Assembly: GCF_002903165.1 (NCBI RefSeq)
Contig: NZ_PPSK01000002.1
Coordinates: 124,001-188,000 of the forward strand
Direction: 5' to 3'
Source of the DNA: Halopseudomonas oceani
Lineage (GTDB): Bacteria > Pseudomonadota > Gammaproteobacteria > Pseudomonadales > Pseudomonadaceae
DNA: 64,000 nt
Shown: in pieces, positions 61,459-64,000 of the stretch
How positions within the stretch are numbered: position 1 is the stretch's first letter
Layout: each line of letters opens with the position of its first letter
The notes under the pieces: generated by a model
The model's database searches: none
Told to the model about the DNA's origin: nothing
Seen by the model: only the letters and a program-made list of their open reading frames with translations
Translations under genes and position numbers: made by a program

Positions 61459-62133
61459 CTAGTTGCTGGCCGGGTTCCAGGCGCCCGATTCGATGCCTTG
61501 CACCAGATTGTTTACTGCTTCCCGAATCGCCAGGTCCAATACCTTGCCGTTCAGTGTTGCGTCGTAGCCTGCGGTGCCGCCGAAACCGACGACTTCCCGG
61601 TTTGACAGACTGTATTCACCAGCGCCCTGAGTGGAATACACCACTTCCGAGGTGCTGACGTTGACAACATTGAGGGCGACCTTGGCATAAGCGACCTGGG
61701 ATTTGCCGCGACCGAGAATGCCGAACAGCTGCTGATCGCCGGTTACCTTGCGGCCAAACTCGGTGACGTCGCCGGTAATGACGTAGCTTGCGCCCTTGAT
61801 GTTCTGGCTCGCGCCGCTGTAGCCCGCTTCCGTTGCCAGCTGAGCCATGTTGGTCCGCTCCAGCACATTGAAGCGGTTGGTCTGCTGCAGGTGGGTAACC
61901 AACGTGGTTTTGGCCTGATTACCGAGTCGATCCACGCCGTCAGAGAATAGACCGCGCTGGTAGCTGGAACGGTTGTCGAACTGGCCAACGGCAATCGGTG
62001 TGCGCACACCCTGATAGTGGGAGCCGTAGCTGGTGACGCGAGGTACGTCAACGGTACGGGACGATTCAGTGGCACAAGCGGAGAGCAGCAGGGTGCCGGT
62101 GATCGCGATGGAGATTGAGAGTGTTCGAAGCAC
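61459..62133 (-). CDS. CsgG/HfaB-family lipoprotein
   Basis: A 224-residue precursor with lipobox LSAC (Cys20). CsgG family segments are PIAVGQFDNRSSYQRGLFSD near 46, TTLVTHLQQTNRFNVLERTNM near 76-96 and GASYVITGDVTEFGRK near 114. It is shorter than the curli pore CsgG, and the transmembrane hairpins are not clear, so it may be a non-pore relative (as with LpoB-type proteins). The start is GTG with AAGGA upstream. It is the first gene of the three-lipoprotein operon. No curli genes are nearby. Confidence 0.85.
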   Translation of the reverse strand: MLRTLSISIAITGTLLLSACATESSRTVDVPRVTSYGSHYQGVRTPIAVGQFDNRSSYQRGLFSDGVDRLGNQAKTTLVTHLQQTNRFNVLERTNMAQLATEAGYSGASQNIKGASYVITGDVTEFGRKVTGDQQLFGILGRGKSQVAYAKVALNVVNVSTSEVVYSTQGAGEYSLSNREVVGFGGTAGYDATLNGKVLDLAIREAVNNLVQGIESGAWNPASN

Positions 62134-62165
62134 GGGGGCGAGTCCTTTCGATGTGATGTGGCGTC

Positions 62166-62193
62166 ATGCTATCAGCCCTAGGGATAGACGCAA
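62166..62193 (-). promoter_or_regulatory. Possible promoter of the lipoprotein triad
   Basis: On the minus strand TTGCGT (62188-62193) and TAGCAT (62166-62171) are 16 bases apart in the 71-base gap before the CsgG-like gene. Matches are three and four of six. The placement, 33 bases before the start, is right, but the support is modest. Confidence 0.35.
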
Positions 62194-62204
62194 AGTGTTC
62201 TGTT

Positions 62205-63452
62205 TCAGGGTGTTGCGAGCCAGGCGAGCACGCCTTCTGCGGCGCGTCGGCCGCTGGCAAAACAGGCGGTCAGCAGGTAGCCGCCGGTGGGTGCCTCCCA
62301 GTCGAGCATCTCGCCAGCGCAGAACGTACCGGGCAGCGCCTTCAGCATCAGATGGCTATCCAGCGCGCTGCGGCAGACACCACCAGCGCTGCTGATCGCT
62401 TCGTCCAGCGGGCGGGTTTGGGTCAGGATGATGGGCAGTGCCTTGATGCCGGCGGCGAGCAGGGCGGGATTGGCAATCACCTCTTTGTTCAGACACTCGT
62501 GTAGGAGCGCGACCTTTACTCCGTCCAGGCCGGCTTTCTTGCGCAGCAGATTGCTCAGGCTCTGGCCGTTGCGCGGCTGGCTGAGTGCTTGCTGCAGCTG
62601 TGTCTGGGTATGATCCGGCGCCAGATCCAGTGTCAGTTCAGCTTTGTTGCGCGCCTCCAGCTGCTCTCGCAGGACGGCGGACAGGGCGTAGATCAGGCTA
62701 CCTTCCAGTCCGTCGTGGGTGAGGATGGCTTCGCCGCGGCGGCTGATGGTTTCCCCCGCAGGGCTGCGGGTGCTGGCGACTATCTGCTTGAGTGGTTGAC
62801 CGGCGAAGCGTTCGCTGAGAAATGGGGTCCATGCGCTGATAAAGCCGCAGTTGCTGGGGCGCAGTGAACGTACGTCAACGCCGCGCGCACTGAGCAGGGG
62901 TGCCCAGCTGCCGTCGGAACCGAGGCGCGCCCAGCTGCCGCCGCCCAGCGCCAGTAGTGTTGCCGCTGCCCTTGCTTTGATTTCACCGTCCGGGGTGTTG
63001 AAGCGCAGCACTGCGTTGTCATCCCAGCCTAGCCAGCGGTGCCGGGTGTGCAAACGGACGCCCTGTTCGCGCAGGCGTTTGAGCCAGGCGCGCAGCAAGG
63101 GCGCGGCTTTCATGTCAGTTGGGAAAACGCGCCCGGAGGTGCCAACGAAGGTGTCGATGCCCAGGCCGTGAATCCAGTCGCGCAGCGCCTGCGCATCGAA
63201 TTCAGCCAGCCACTCGCCAACCCAGGGGGAGGCTTCGCGGTAGCGCGACAGAAAGGGGGCTGCCGCCTCCGAATGGGTGATATTCATGCCGCCAACACCG
63301 GCCAGCAGGAACTTGCGCCCGACCGAGGGCATGGCATCGTACAGGTCGACCGGCAGACCTGCCGCTGACAAGACCTCGGCTGCCATCAAACCGGCCGGGC
63401 CGCCACCGATAATGGCAATAGAGCGGGCATCGATGTTGGCGGTGTCGGTCAT
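62205..63452 (-). CDS. BaiN/HI0933-like FAD-dependent flavoprotein (TIGR03862 type)
   Basis: A 415-residue FAD protein. The N-terminal dinucleotide motif IAIIGGGPAGLMAAEVLS lies near 12-29. GGVGGMNITHSEAA near 50 and LALGGGSWARLGSDGSW near 180 are the markers of the HI0933 family. The end FCAGEMLDWEAPTGGYLLTACFASGR (from near 375) is the second FAD site. The chemical role is unknown; related proteins reduce unsaturated substrates. I chose the ATG at 63452, with an AGGA-type site; an 18-codon longer frame is less likely. Confidence 0.85.
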   Translation of the reverse strand: MTDTANIDARSIAIIGGGPAGLMAAEVLSAAGLPVDLYDAMPSVGRKFLLAGVGGMNITHSEAAAPFLSRYREASPWVGEWLAEFDAQALRDWIHGLGIDTFVGTSGRVFPTDMKAAPLLRAWLKRLREQGVRLHTRHRWLGWDDNAVLRFNTPDGEIKARAAATLLALGGGSWARLGSDGSWAPLLSARGVDVRSLRPSNCGFISAWTPFLSERFAGQPLKQIVASTRSPAGETISRRGEAILTHDGLEGSLIYALSAVLREQLEARNKAELTLDLAPDHTQTQLQQALSQPRNGQSLSNLLRKKAGLDGVKVALLHECLNKEVIANPALLAAGIKALPIILTQTRPLDEAISSAGGVCRSALDSHLMLKALPGTFCAGEMLDWEAPTGGYLLTACFASGRRAAEGVLAWLATP

Positions 63453-63481
63453 GGTGCGATCCTGAAAGCGGGGCGCGCAGT

Positions 63482-64000
63482 TTAGCCCAATCCGCGCTGC
63501 TGCCAAATCTGTGCGGCGCTGTGGTGCAGGATACCGTGCCGGCGGGCCAGGGCATCGCGATCGTTGTCGTAACCGCCGCCGATGACGGCGCAGACGGGGA
63601 TGTCCCGGCCCAGACAGCTATCGATTACCAGCCTGTCGCGGTCAGCAATGCCCTGGTCGGTCAGTTGCAGGTGACCTAGCGCGTCCTGCCAGTGGACGTC
63701 GACGCCAGCGTCATAGAGCACCAGGTCCGGCTGGTACAGTGGTAACAGGTAATCCAGTGTCTGCTGCAGGGTATGCAGGTAGCCCTGATCATCCAGTCCC
63801 CGCGGTAGGGGAATATCCCAGTCGCTGGCCGCCTTGCGCGCCGGAAAGTTGTTTTCGCAGTGCAGCGATACGGTGATTGCCGCGTCTACGTCCGCAAGGA
63901 TGGTCGCTGTGCCGTCGCCCTGGTGTACGTCGCAGTCGATGATCATTACTCGCTCGACGCGTTCGCTGGCCAGCAACGACAGGCTGATGATCGCCAGATC
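63482..64000 (-). CDS. Histone deacetylase/AcuC-family amidohydrolase, C-terminal part
   Basis: About 172 residues are visible, running off the right edge at the N-terminal side. The zinc-site motif IIDCDVHQGDGTA with metal Asp and His is near the edge. The next zinc Asp is in VLYDAGVDVHW and the loop GGGYDND follows near the end. This is the arginase-deacetylase fold of HDAC-like proteins that act on acetylated lysines or polyamines. The catalytic His pair upstream lies outside the window. It precedes the flavoprotein gene by 29 bases and may share its transcript. Confidence 0.88.
   Translation of the reverse strand, partial: DLAIISLSLLASERVERVMIIDCDVHQGDGTATILADVDAAITVSLHCENNFPARKAASDWDIPLPRGLDDQGYLHTLQQTLDYLLPLYQPDLVLYDAGVDVHWQDALGHLQLTDQGIADRDRLVIDSCLGRDIPVCAVIGGGYDNDRDALARRHGILHHSAAQIWQQRGLG

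Overview
The window is a stretch of gammaproteobacterial chromosome, GC-rich (my estimate is about 60 percent), almost certainly from Pseudomonadaceae. The gene order dapC-glnD-map-rpsB-tsf-pyrH-frr-uppS-cdsA-dxr-rseP-bamA-skp-lpxD-fabZ-lpxA-lpxB-rnhB-dnaE-accA-tilS-pyrG-kdsA-eno-ftsB-ispD is the classical Pseudomonas housekeeping block. Protein details (PdxH, AccA, VgrG, OprD-type porin) also look pseudomonad. A marine or halotolerant lineage such as Halopseudomonas is possible, but that is a guess from overall impression. No plasmid, prophage, rRNA or CRISPR features are seen.

Layout. (1) Positions 1-4866, minus strand: a truncated ArsC/Spx-like gene, dapC, glnD and map. (2) Positions 4980-30651, plus strand: a nearly continuous run of essential genes. 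They cover translation (rpsB with an S2-type leader, tsf, frr), nucleotide synthesis (pyrH, pyrG), isoprenoid and undecaprenyl synthesis (uppS, dxr, ispD), phospholipid and fatty acid synthesis (cdsA, fabZ, accA), outer-membrane assembly (rseP, bamA, skp) and lipid A/Kdo synthesis (lpxD, lpxA, lpxB, kdsA). The run also holds replication (dnaE, rnhB), tRNA modification (tilS), glycolysis (eno) and division (ftsB). (3) Positions 30882-36024: an imuA-imuB-dnaE2 SOS mutagenesis cassette behind a textbook LexA box, placed directly after ispD. (4) Positions 36015-38545, minus strand: a hydroxyisobutyryl-CoA-hydrolase-like enzyme, an MFS permease, and an initiator tRNA-Met with its own promoter and terminator. 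(5) Positions 38623-46253: a metallo-beta-lactamase-fold hydrolase, then an OprD-type porin, a membrane permease and an acyl-CoA ligase. These face a divergent FixL/FixJ-like two-component system, and together they look like an uptake-and-activation module for an unknown carboxylate. (6) Positions 46387-49365: a membrane diguanylate cyclase, dinB, a 269-bp mobile inverted-repeat element (MITE-like, flanked by TA) and a CxxC/CxxC protein. (7) Positions 49508-64000: two short-chain dehydrogenases, several small envelope proteins, an orphan vgrG, ychJ-like and methyltransferase-like genes, dinG, a serine hydrolase and pdxH. This part ends with a three-lipoprotein CsgG/DUF4810/DUF799 operon, a BaiN-like flavoprotein and the 3' part of a histone-deacetylase-family gene.

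How it fits together. The left half is a co-directional core operon series with many 1-4 nt overlaps, meaning translational coupling. The right half is a set of short independent transcription units. Four DNA-damage or lesion-bypass loci (imuAB-dnaE2, dinB, dinG and the replicative dnaE) lie within 38 kb. The items least explained by known annotation are the nested inverted-repeat element between dinB and its neighbour, the carboxylate module with half-site repeats in its divergent promoter, the lipoprotein triad and the effectorless vgrG locus.

No gap between genes exceeds 300 bases. The largest are 4867-5149 (rpsB promoter and leader), 30652-30915 (LexA box) and 48665-48927 (the repeat element). 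All boundaries, motifs and hairpins were read by eye; no database search was run.
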